The notes below the pieces were generated by a model. It did not search any database. It was given only the letters and a program-made list of their open reading frames with translations, and was not told the DNA's origin. The translations under genes and the position numbers were made by a program. Below are positions 18,556-26,654 of a stretch of DNA of 34,621 bases, piece after piece; within the stretch, counting starts at the first letter, position 1; every line of letters begins with the position of its first letter. Source of the DNA: Lentisphaerota bacterium (GTDB lineage Bacteria; Verrucomicrobiota; Kiritimatiellia; UBA8416; JABMPJ01); the NCBI GenBank assembly GCA_013203785.1, contig JABMPJ010000087.1, forward strand, positions 1 to 34,621, given 5' to 3'.

Positions 18556-19357
18556 AGACCACAAGCTAATCCTCTCCTGCCATCGCCCGGGACGAGACGA
18601 CCCCACTGCGCCCGAGTTGGTGGCCGCCTTGGCGGCACTGGAGACCGACACCGAACTGGCGGCTTGGTATGCCGAAACGTGCGAGTTCGATGCCACGTAT
18701 AGAGGCGCCCTGTCCCGCTTCTCCCCACCGCCTATGGACCAGGTGATGATTGCCCCCCGCCGAAATGTGGTCTATTGGCCGCGGTTGCTCGCCGCGGCGG
18801 CGCTGGTGATCATGCTGGGAAGCGCGGCCTTTTTGATGCGACGCAGCCCCGCCAGCACCCCGGGACACACGGTGGCCAGTTTCCGCCAGGACATGGCTTC
18901 CTATGCCGCTGGCGGTGTCAGGCTTGATTTTATGAACAACAATTTGGCGTCTCTCCAGGAGTTCATTACCACACGTGGCGGCATGAACGGAAGCCTGCTG
19001 CCCGGCGTGTTCGCTAGCGCTATGCCGAAAGGATGCCAGCTCATCAAGTGGCAGGATAGTTCCGTTTCACTCTATTGTTTCGCGAACGACCGCATGCAGG
19101 TCGTGCACGCGTTCCTGCTGCCGACCAGCGAGATCTCCGAAGCCGTGCTTGGCGAACTGGCCGAAATGCAGGTCCACTCCGGCCTCCAAACGGGGGGGTG
19201 GGTCGCCGGAGAGACGGTCTATCTGCTCGTGGGCAGCCAGCCCGGAGTCGACATCGGTCCATTCCTGGCCCTGGCTCAAGAGGGCGTCGCATCCCTCCGT
19301 CGTCCCAGCTTTCGCACGCACCGTGACGATCATCGGCGGCGACCTCTCAAGGGCTAG
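18545..19357 (+). CDS. Membrane-anchored anti-sigma factor
   Basis: A 270-residue protein starting 11 bases inside the end of the ECF sigma gene, with GGAGG five bases before its ATG. Residues 1-75 are cytoplasmic and would bind the sigma factor. I see no HxxxCxxC zinc motif, so it is not a canonical zinc-binding anti-sigma. One transmembrane helix lies at about 79-98 (LLAAAALVIMLGSAAFLM). The extracytoplasmic part (about 110-250) contains GCQLIKWQDSSVSLYCF and AFLLPTSEIS and may sense an envelope signal. The assignment rests mainly on the operon position and single-pass topology; the exact family is not recognised. Confidence 0.78.
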   Translation: MKSEDHKLILSCHRPGRDDPTAPELVAALAALETDTELAAWYAETCEFDATYRGALSRFSPPPMDQVMIAPRRNVVYWPRLLAAAALVIMLGSAAFLMRRSPASTPGHTVASFRQDMASYAAGGVRLDFMNNNLASLQEFITTRGGMNGSLLPGVFASAMPKGCQLIKWQDSSVSLYCFANDRMQVVHAFLLPTSEISEAVLGELAEMQVHSGLQTGGWVAGETVYLLVGSQPGVDIGPFLALAQEGVASLRRPSFRTHRDDHRRRPLKG

Positions 19358-19388
19358 AGCGGATTCAGCGTGGCGCTGTCCGCTCTAG
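19354..19388. terminator. Hairpin shared by the convergent anti-sigma and rnhA genes
   Basis: A 10-bp outer stem (19354-19363 with 19379-19388) and a 5-bp inner stem (19366-19370 with 19374-19378) form one long hairpin separated only by a two-base bulge. Its left arm contains the anti-sigma stop codon (19355-19357) and its right arm the rnhA stop (19385-19387). The position suggests bidirectional termination, although no long T tract follows on either side. Confidence 0.7.
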
Positions 19389-19906
19389 TCAAATAGCCCC
19401 AGTTGCTGCGGGGCCACCCGGCAGGCCTCCTCGTAGCCCTCGTCAGGAGGCAGCACCTCGCCCTGCCGCGCCGCCACGGCTAGGGCATCACAGCGCTCGT
19501 TCTCGGGGTGTTCACTGTGGCCGCGGACCCATTCAAACCGGATCGGGCGGTCGCCCACGAGATCGAGCAACGCGCCCCATAAATCGGTATTCACGGCCCG
19601 CTTGCGACTGGCCAGCTGCCAGCCATTGGCACGCCATTGGCGGGCATAGCCGCCATTGAACATATCCACCAGATAGCGCGAGTCGCTCAGAATCGTCACG
19701 GCTGGCTGCTCCCCCTCCGGCAACGCCCTGATCCCCTCAATTGCCGCCATCATCTCCATGCGGTTATTGGTTGTCTTGCGGAATCCGCCCGAAAGCTCCC
19801 GGCGGGTCCCGGCCCGGTCGACAATGACCCCGTACCCGCCCGGTCCCGGATTAGGTGAACAGGCGCCATCGGTGTAGATCATAACTGTCGAACGCGCATC
19901 CACCAT
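19385..19906 (-). CDS. rnhA: Ribonuclease HI
   Basis: This enzyme cuts the RNA strand of RNA-DNA hybrids such as R-loops and primers. The 173-residue protein has the full catalytic set: Asp13 (YTDGACSPNPGPGGYG), Glu51 (NNRMEMMAAIEG), Asp75 (LSDSRYLVD) and Asp140, plus His130 in VRGHSEHPENERCD. It is about 15-20 residues longer than E. coli RNase HI. The extension ends in QQLGLFD; Q168-F172 (QLGLF) resembles the bacterial beta-sliding-clamp binding pentapeptide. The gene follows jetD by 74 bases on the same strand, so it may be read from the defence operon, or from its own promoter. Its GAGGGG sits almost against the ATG, which is unusually close for a ribosome site. Confidence 0.96.
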   Translation of the reverse strand: MVDARSTVMIYTDGACSPNPGPGGYGVIVDRAGTRRELSGGFRKTTNNRMEMMAAIEGIRALPEGEQPAVTILSDSRYLVDMFNGGYARQWRANGWQLASRKRAVNTDLWGALLDLVGDRPIRFEWVRGHSEHPENERCDALAVAARQGEVLPPDEGYEEACRVAPQQLGLFD

Positions 19907-19980
19907 CCCCTCACTCTGGCAGGATCATCTGCCGGATGCAATGCCCGCTTGTGCACAGAATCTTTTCGGACAGCGGCTCT

Positions 19981-21261
19981 CTATGGCGTGGTCGAGTGGC
20001 GCAGATCCGCAAGGAGGTCTACGAGCAGCTGTTCTTCGTGGTAAGCGTTCCCTTTGGTAGCCATGGCAGAACGAAGCAGGGGATCCCAGTCTGCCTCGAC
20101 GGGCAGGCCTTCAAGCGGACGGCCGTTGTCGAGGCGGTCATAGTCGTCTGTCTGGTAGCGCCAGGGCTTGATGGTGGGTACAATGCGGCGAACGTAGTTG
20201 GCGATCCGAACCCCTCCCCAGTCAAAATCCCCATGGTAGTATAGTTGGATGGACTGCTCGCCGCAGGCGATGAGGAGCTTTTGGCAGGCGAGTGAGGGCT
20301 GTCCTTCCGTGCAGATCAAAGGCGGGCAAGCAGCCCCAAGTTCGATGGCGGCGGCCTCAAGTATAGTGGGGTTCTCGCAGACATGGACGACGGTGTCCTG
20401 AGGTAGGTGCGGAACCAGCTGGTTGCAGTGCCGCAGCAGAAGGCGGCAGGGCTCACCCATATCGGCAAAGCCATTGATAGCTTCAGCTAGTCGGCTGCCG
20501 CTGAAACGAAAATTTAAGACCAGAACCGAACTGCTTACCTCCTCGGGAAGCACGCGGTAGCATTTCCAAACGTCTCGCGGCGAGACATCGGTCTGCTGTG
20601 CCAGACGGGCCATTGCCCGGAACAGAAGTTTGTCGGGATCAAGTGCGTGGCTGTCGCCCAAGGCAGAGGCGGCAAGCTGCGAGCGAGGAATATCCGTAGG
20701 GGTGGCACCGGCAAGAACATCGAAGACGCACGAGAGATTGGCCAGCAGCTCGCCAGCGCAGCCTGTATCACGCTGGCAGAGCGTGCGCAGTGCGGCACGA
20801 TCGAGCTGTATCGGGGTGCTTCGCAAACTGATCAGAGAGAGGACAAGCGCCGAAAGGTCCGGGCGTTGAGAGGTCAGCAGTGCGTGCCATCGCGCGATTT
20901 CAGCATCAAACATGGCGGCAAGGCCATCCCAAATCGCGTTCGCGCGCCTGGTTTCTGCGGGGCGAGAGTGGATTGGTCCGTCCAGCGTTTCCAGGGCTTC
21001 CCGCAGTGAACCGCACAGACCGGCCCGCACCAGACGGGCCTCCAGATCAGCCGTCGGCACACGCAGCGTTTTACCAGGATGGGAGGCGGGGCGCCCCAGA
21101 AGCGCGGTAGCCGCATCCCATTCGGAAGGATCCGGGTTCTGCAAATTACACATCTGGGGAATAGGCCTACCATTGGTAAGGTTGCGCCGCAGACGATCAC
21201 GAATCCACGCCCAGGCAGGCGTTCCGAAACAGGCGGTCAGGCGGTCAGAACGGGTGGTCAT
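19981..21261 (-). CDS. jetD: Wadjet type II nuclease subunit JetD (DUF3323/DUF2399, TIGR02679-like)
   Basis: This is the fourth gene of the Wadjet cassette. JetD is the Toprim-type nuclease that cuts circular plasmid DNA after loop extrusion by the SMC complex. The 426-residue product has an N-terminal DUF3323-like region and a C-terminal DUF2399 Toprim fold. The fold's acidic residues are visible: Glu296 in HVCENPTILEAAA, and Asp345 and Asp347 in YYHGDFDWGGVRIANY. The frame extends upstream through jetC, but the ATG at 21261 gives the recognisable N-terminus (MTTRSDRLTACFG) and lies 13 bases after the jetC stop. The conserved acidic residues are intact, so the nuclease is predicted to be active. 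Confidence 0.9.
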   Translation of the reverse strand: MTTRSDRLTACFGTPAWAWIRDRLRRNLTNGRPIPQMCNLQNPDPSEWDAATALLGRPASHPGKTLRVPTADLEARLVRAGLCGSLREALETLDGPIHSRPAETRRANAIWDGLAAMFDAEIARWHALLTSQRPDLSALVLSLISLRSTPIQLDRAALRTLCQRDTGCAGELLANLSCVFDVLAGATPTDIPRSQLAASALGDSHALDPDKLLFRAMARLAQQTDVSPRDVWKCYRVLPEEVSSSVLVLNFRFSGSRLAEAINGFADMGEPCRLLLRHCNQLVPHLPQDTVVHVCENPTILEAAAIELGAACPPLICTEGQPSLACQKLLIACGEQSIQLYYHGDFDWGGVRIANYVRRIVPTIKPWRYQTDDYDRLDNGRPLEGLPVEADWDPLLRSAMATKGNAYHEEQLLVDLLADLRHSTTP

Positions 21262-21274
21262 GTGCGATGCGCTC

Positions 21275-24200
21275 TCAGTTAAAAAGATCGGATTGGTCCA
21301 CGTCTGTCTTGGCTTCGGCCTCTCTCGGCCTGGCGGGAAGCGGCGTGTCGCGCTGCAGCTTCTGTTCCCCGTTCCAAACCCACCGCGTAACCGCAATGGC
21401 ATCAATGCCGGGACGGGTAGCGAGTTGGTAGATGGCGATGCCGCGCACACTGGCGTAGCAACCCCACTCTCGCTCTGAGGTCATCACAAGATCGAGGTCG
21501 AACTGGTGCAAAAGATCCATACATTTGCCACGCATGTCGGAGTCGATCCCTACGAATGCCTCATCAAGCATGATAAGACGCGGGGCCTCGGGGATGTTGT
21601 GATAGTGGGCGGCTGCGGCCGCAAACTGCGGAATGGTGAGGGCAATGGCCTTCTCGCCTCCTGACCCCGTACCGTGTGTCCGCTTGGTGAGTCTCTGCCA
21701 ACGCCCTGCCTGATAACGTTCGACTCCGAAAAAATGCCAGCGGCGGTAGTCAACAGCCTGTTCCAGCCGTTCGCCCCACCCCATGGCTTCGGTTTCCTCA
21801 TCGACCTCCCGAATACGGGCCTGCAGGAAGCGGGCGAGCATATCGCGGTCACCCGGCGAGAGAATCTCCTGGGATTGGGCGAGCAGCTTGCGGGCCTCGA
21901 CAAGACCCGCAGGACCATCGGTGCGCGGAGCCCAGACAAAACGAAGTCGCATGCCTGTGCTCGTAGGATGCTTATCGAGTTCAGCGTTCATGTCGGCAAC
22001 AAACTTGTCGGCATCGTGGATCTGGTGGTGGAGGTGGTGAGCGATTTCACCAATAAGGTAGTTCTCGATGAACTCACGCTCGTTGGCATCAAGCAGTTGC
22101 TTACGCTGGTTCACCTCGTCATCAAGGCAGTGTCCCAACTCATGCATGGATCGGCTTTGCCCTTGATAAGGACAGGTGACAATCGTGATATCGTGATGAC
22201 TTTCGCTGGCGGGAGAGTAATGGTGAGCGGTGAGTGTGGTTTGCAGATCCTGGAAGCGTTGCTGAAGCTCGTTGTGGATTCGGTCACGCGCATCATCACT
22301 CCATGAAACCGTGTCGGGAAGCTGGCGATCCAGTTCGCGTGCAAATTCAACAGCGGGGTTGACAGCCAGTTCATTGGCCATCGCCGGATCAGGGGATGAT
22401 TCTAGAGCAAGATCGGCTTCATCAACGATACTCGTGGAGATGAAATCGCAGAACGACTGGTGCTGCTTCGCGCGCTCCTCGCCCGCCTCTGTGAGTCGTT
22501 CGCGGGTAACTGTTTCACCCGCTTCACAGCGCGCCCACGCCTCCCTGGCCACGGCTTCACTCTCGCGGGCGGCTTCCAGCTTCTGGTGGGTGTCAGCGAT
22601 ACGCTGTGCCACGGCATCGAGTCTCACCTTGATCTCATGTGCCGCCTTGCCAGCTGTTTGGCTGAGGGTCTCAAACTCTCGCTCACGCCGTGCGCTGTCG
22701 ACTTCAGCATCACGGTGACTATGTTGACACTCCGTGAGTCGCTTTTCTGCCTGGCCCAGTTCATCAGCGGCAGACACGGCACGCTGCTGCGTAGCGTGGT
22801 GCCGCTCCAGGGTCAACCAGAGCGCGTTGAGCGCAGCACTGAGGGCTCGGGAGGCATCGGCAAGCCCGTCGAGATTACTGATCCAAGCGTCAAGCTGTAG
22901 ATCCACCGCTGCCTGCAAATACGCATTTCGGGCCGTTTCGAGCTGTTGGCGGTGCTCACGCAGTCGGTCCGTGAGTTGAAGTAGCTCTTCGCGCTCACGG
23001 ACAACATCCGCATCGGCGCGCCGACTGTCCTGATCGGCAGCCAGGATGGGGTGTGAGTCGGGAAGCGCGTTGTATTCGATCCGTCGAGCCGCTTCTTCTT
23101 TAGCGAGCTTCTGCAACCGCTCCAAACAGCGTGTGTCCTCTTCATGCAGAAAGGCGCGCTCAGACTCGATCTCTTTGAGCCGGCGCCGGCGCGCCTGCTC
23201 TCGGGCCGAGGCCCCAATATATTCTGCGGCAGCTTTCTGCCACCGCCCCTGCAAGAGGCCCTGTTTCCAATAGCCATCCGTGGTAACAATGGTGTGATGA
23301 TCGCCTGGCTCAATAGCGATACACCCCAGAATACCCTCAATGATGTCGGGCTGAATATCCGTAGAAACGCTATCCTGTGGATCGATATCGGCGCAGAGCA
23401 GATGCAGGAGGGTGTCACCCGTTTCACAGCGCGGTGAATCCGGCACGAGGAGGGCATCCCCGTCTGAGTCGAGAGCCGCGAGGTCAAGGAGGGTGCCATT
23501 GGGGGTGACCCATGCATCAAGCAATCCGGCGGCCTCAAGGGCGGCTTCGAGCAGAGCACGTTGTTCGAGGGGAACGTCTTCGCGAAAATCACAGAGGCGC
23601 CATAGCGGAGCACCAGGACGTTCGGCCCGGGCGGTGTCGCTTCGTGTATAAGGCACGGGAGGAATACGGTCGACCCCGGCGGCAATGCGCTCTGTCTCTG
23701 CCGTAAGCTCGGCGTCCAGTTCACGGATAGACTTCCGCTCCTCCTCAATGACAAGTCGGCGACGTTCAAGGTCGCGCGCCTCTGCACGGTAGGCGTCCTG
23801 CGCCGCGACCTCAATCGGTTGGGGTGGCGCGAGCGCTTCGCTCCAGATCACGGTCTGTTCAAGGACGCTATCGAGATCGGGAAGGGTTAGTAGTGTGAGC
23901 TCGCTAGACCACTCTGAGATGGCCGTGAGGTATCCGTCAACAGCCGCCTGTCGCTGGCGATGGCATTCCACGGCCTCGCCCTGCACACGGTCGAACCGTT
24001 CCCGCTGTTGCTGCTCAAGGTCAGCCGCCCGGCGTTCGTTCGTTTCGGCTTCGATGATCTGCTTCTGTATGCCGCGCAGGTGACGAAGGCTTTCCTCGAT
24101 ATGGTCGGATAGGGCTTCAAGCGGACCACGGATGTTGTCCCCTTGGGGGTCGCTCTCCACAATGCTCTGGAACCGACCGGCTATCCCGACCACTTCAGCC

Positions 24201-25438
24201 GCGTCGTGTGCGAGAGAGAGCGTCACGTCTACTTGGCGCCCTTCAGCAACAGCTAGCCGCTCTGCCTCAGCGCTCTTGATGCGACGCTTGTCATGCTCCT
24301 GAGAGTGCTCGTCAAGAGCATCTCGGGCGCGGCCCAAGCGTTTCTGAGCCGCGCGGCGGTCACTGTCCAGACGATCGAGCTGTTCGGCCTGCTTCATGGC
24401 CGGGCTGGCACGCAATGCGTCGGATTCAGCGCGATGCGCCTCCAGCTCAAGCGTTAACGTGCCGGTGTTGGCGTGGGCGATCTGCCGGACGGCCTCGGCT
24501 TCGATACGCTTCTGTTCGGCCTCGCGCACGTCTCGCTGGGCCTGCTCGTAGTGGCTGTGAGTCTTGCGCAAGGCTTCGGCTCGCGCTCCTGAGACCATGC
24601 GTGCATAACGGCGATAGGTCTTTCGAAAGGAGGATACGGCTTCAACAGCCGCTTTATAGTTTTCAAGCGACTGACGATCTTCTTCGAGAGACCTGAAGGA
24701 CTCGGCTACATCGTGCAACACGCTCGGGGCAAGCGGTGGCAAACTGTTGCTGAGCGCATCGGAAAGGCGCCGTTCATCAAGCTGCCGCGAGAGCTGGGGT
24801 TGGCGCAACTGGATGAGGAGATCAATCAGGGCACCATAGCGCTCTTCGCCAAGATGGAAAAGGTGATCGTCTACGGCGCGACGGTATTCACCCACTTTGG
24901 TGTAGAGCGTACCTTTATCGCCTAGCGCATCGCGACAGGCCTCCCGCGTAAGCGGGGTTCCGGCGGCGGTTTCGAGAAACAGATCTTCTCCAACGCGCTG
25001 ACTCGTGACAAAAAACCAGCGCTTGAGATCCCCGCCCTTTGTGGCATGCATGCCACAGCCGAGTGTAGTGAAGCGATCCCCTTCATCGGTCTGCTGCCCG
25101 AACTCCACCCAGGTGTATCCCGTACGGTTGTCGTGGATATCCATGAGGACATTCCACTCCATGCGCTTGGCGGGGTCGGCATCCGGCTCGACACGGCGGG
25201 AGGCTATCTCGCCATCCAGCAGGAACGGCAGTTGCAGGGCGAGTACACGCGACTTGCCTGTGCCGTTGTTGCCGCGCAGCAACAGGTGTCCATGCTCGTA
25301 CCAGAACTCTTGTCGTGTATAGCGATAGAGATTAAGAACTCCGCTGCGGAGCGGCTGCCACCTATCGCGGCGTCCGGCGCGAGGGAGCTGGGTTTCTGTG
25401 CTGTTGTCGGCATCACTCACGGTTTCATCCTTGTCCAT
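21275..25438 (-). CDS. jetC: Wadjet type II SMC-like ATPase JetC (TIGR02680-like)
   Basis: This is the motor of the Wadjet complex, an SMC/MukB-like ATPase thought to extrude DNA loops and detect small circular plasmids. The 1387-residue protein has Walker A GNNGTGKS at 56-63. Long heptad-rich coiled coils flank a central hinge-like region (about residues 600-700). The ABC signature GTGSGGEK (around Ser1259) and Walker B LIMLDEAF with Asp1292-Glu1293 follow. I chose the ATG at 25438 because AGGAG lies six bases upstream; an ATG at 25456 would add six residues. It overlaps jetB by 14 bases, so translation is coupled. The extreme C-terminus reads DQSDLFN; QSDLF (1382-1386) resembles a sliding-clamp binding motif. 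All ATPase motifs are intact. Confidence 0.93.
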   Translation of the reverse strand: MDKDETVSDADNSTETQLPRAGRRDRWQPLRSGVLNLYRYTRQEFWYEHGHLLLRGNNGTGKSRVLALQLPFLLDGEIASRRVEPDADPAKRMEWNVLMDIHDNRTGYTWVEFGQQTDEGDRFTTLGCGMHATKGGDLKRWFFVTSQRVGEDLFLETAAGTPLTREACRDALGDKGTLYTKVGEYRRAVDDHLFHLGEERYGALIDLLIQLRQPQLSRQLDERRLSDALSNSLPPLAPSVLHDVAESFRSLEEDRQSLENYKAAVEAVSSFRKTYRRYARMVSGARAEALRKTHSHYEQAQRDVREAEQKRIEAEAVRQIAHANTGTLTLELEAHRAESDALRASPAMKQAEQLDRLDSDRRAAQKRLGRARDALDEHSQEHDKRRIKSAEAERLAVAEGRQVDVTLSLAHDAAEVVGIAGRFQSIVESDPQGDNIRGPLEALSDHIEESLRHLRGIQKQIIEAETNERRAADLEQQQRERFDRVQGEAVECHRQRQAAVDGYLTAISEWSSELTLLTLPDLDSVLEQTVIWSEALAPPQPIEVAAQDAYRAEARDLERRRLVIEEERKSIRELDAELTAETERIAAGVDRIPPVPYTRSDTARAERPGAPLWRLCDFREDVPLEQRALLEAALEAAGLLDAWVTPNGTLLDLAALDSDGDALLVPDSPRCETGDTLLHLLCADIDPQDSVSTDIQPDIIEGILGCIAIEPGDHHTIVTTDGYWKQGLLQGRWQKAAAEYIGASAREQARRRRLKEIESERAFLHEEDTRCLERLQKLAKEEAARRIEYNALPDSHPILAADQDSRRADADVVREREELLQLTDRLREHRQQLETARNAYLQAAVDLQLDAWISNLDGLADASRALSAALNALWLTLERHHATQQRAVSAADELGQAEKRLTECQHSHRDAEVDSARREREFETLSQTAGKAAHEIKVRLDAVAQRIADTHQKLEAARESEAVAREAWARCEAGETVTRERLTEAGEERAKQHQSFCDFISTSIVDEADLALESSPDPAMANELAVNPAVEFARELDRQLPDTVSWSDDARDRIHNELQQRFQDLQTTLTAHHYSPASESHHDITIVTCPYQGQSRSMHELGHCLDDEVNQRKQLLDANEREFIENYLIGEIAHHLHHQIHDADKFVADMNAELDKHPTSTGMRLRFVWAPRTDGPAGLVEARKLLAQSQEILSPGDRDMLARFLQARIREVDEETEAMGWGERLEQAVDYRRWHFFGVERYQAGRWQRLTKRTHGTGSGGEKAIALTIPQFAAAAAHYHNIPEAPRLIMLDEAFVGIDSDMRGKCMDLLHQFDLDLVMTSEREWGCYASVRGIAIYQLATRPGIDAIAVTRWVWNGEQKLQRDTPLPARPREAEAKTDVDQSDLFN

Positions 25439-26654
25439 GGAAGGCTCCTGAATCAAGCCGATAACGGGCGAGGGCTGGCAAGGGAACGACTGTATCTTCG
25501 TCGCGGCGTATCAAGCAGAGCGCCTGGAGCCGAGACAGGACATCATCAAGCAATGTACGCAGTCCGGCAGGTTCTTGTGAATCGCGCCGCCAGCGGCCCT
25601 TGTGTTCAGCGGCCCGCGTAGCGAGGTATTGCTCAAGCCGTAGCTCCAAAACCCCGAGACCTTGAGCGGGTCCTCCATTCCTGTCACCGGGAACGATGTG
25701 CGGAATCAGGAACTCGGCCAACAAGAGGGCGGCGTGTCCCATCGTCCCTTCATCAGGCATGGCATGGTCGGTCAACTTCCTCAAGGGATCGACCATGGCA
25801 ATGCCTTCGGCACGAATCTCGGCGATCAGCCCACTGGCCTCCTCGATCTCATGCGTCAAGCGGGCACGCTGGGAATGAAGATAGGCCAACTCCTCCTCAG
25901 ACAGGTCCGCGTAATAGATCACCGGATGGTCGAGTAGAAGACGGGTCAGCGTGGTACGCGAGCGCCGTCGCCGCGCCGCGTCACCCTCAGAAAACAACTC
26001 GGACGGATGAAGCCTGACCGCTCGCTCGTCAGGGGGCAGGTCCATCAACGTCGAGGGTCCGCTCTGCATGACCGCGACACGCGCCAGTACCGATCGGTTG
26101 ATCGTATAGAGGACTTCTCCGCTGTGCTGAACATAGCCCTCCTCATCCCCATGAATACGGGTCAGTACACCGCGCTTAACAAGGATTCGAATGACGGCGA
26201 TCAAGTCCAGCCGTTCCGCCCGACGCTCGAAACGAATATCCATTCCGGCATGCTCAAGTGCTTCATCACCACGGGCCTTTAGAGCCACCTGTTCTGCTAT
26301 ATGCCCTAGGATGGTCTGGCGCTCAGCCTTCTCGATAACGGCCAGCACCATGCAGAGCAATACATAACGGCGGCGGCTGAACGAAATGCCTTTGTGATCG
26401 CGGGCGGGAAATGATGCGTCGTTGAGACGCGCGGGAATCTTGCTTAACCGCGCGTACTCACGTTCGATGACTAATGGCCAGGCAGGCTCAGCGGCGAACC
26501 AGGTGCGAAGCCAGTCGGCGTGACGTCGTATCAGCCGGTATACCGCGCTGTCCGGCCCACTGGCTTGTAGGAGTGGATCCTGAAGCAAGGCGCGGACGCA
26601 TATCTGGCGTTCACCCCGAGCCTCGCGATCACGAATTTGATCGATATTGCTCAC
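25425..26654 (-). CDS. jetB: Wadjet type II subunit JetB (DUF2398, TIGR02678-like)
   Basis: A 409-residue protein in second place of the four-gene cassette, matching the DUF2398 family by size, position and style. Winged-helix-like segments are present (YVLLCMVLAVIEKAERQTI and LIAVIRILVKRGVLTRI), as expected for a MukE-like kleisin-associated (KITE) subunit that bridges the SMC heads. Recognisable regions include HPVIYYADLSEEELAYLHSQR and the mid-C-terminal ALLLAEFLIP. The start is GTG, overlapping the jetA stop (GTGA), and the end overlaps jetC by 14 bases, so jetA, jetB and jetC are translationally coupled. Confidence 0.87.
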   Translation of the reverse strand: MSNIDQIRDREARGERQICVRALLQDPLLQASGPDSAVYRLIRRHADWLRTWFAAEPAWPLVIEREYARLSKIPARLNDASFPARDHKGISFSRRRYVLLCMVLAVIEKAERQTILGHIAEQVALKARGDEALEHAGMDIRFERRAERLDLIAVIRILVKRGVLTRIHGDEEGYVQHSGEVLYTINRSVLARVAVMQSGPSTLMDLPPDERAVRLHPSELFSEGDAARRRRSRTTLTRLLLDHPVIYYADLSEEELAYLHSQRARLTHEIEEASGLIAEIRAEGIAMVDPLRKLTDHAMPDEGTMGHAALLLAEFLIPHIVPGDRNGGPAQGLGVLELRLEQYLATRAAEHKGRWRRDSQEPAGLRTLLDDVLSRLQALCLIRRDEDTVVPLPALARYRLDSGAFHGQG

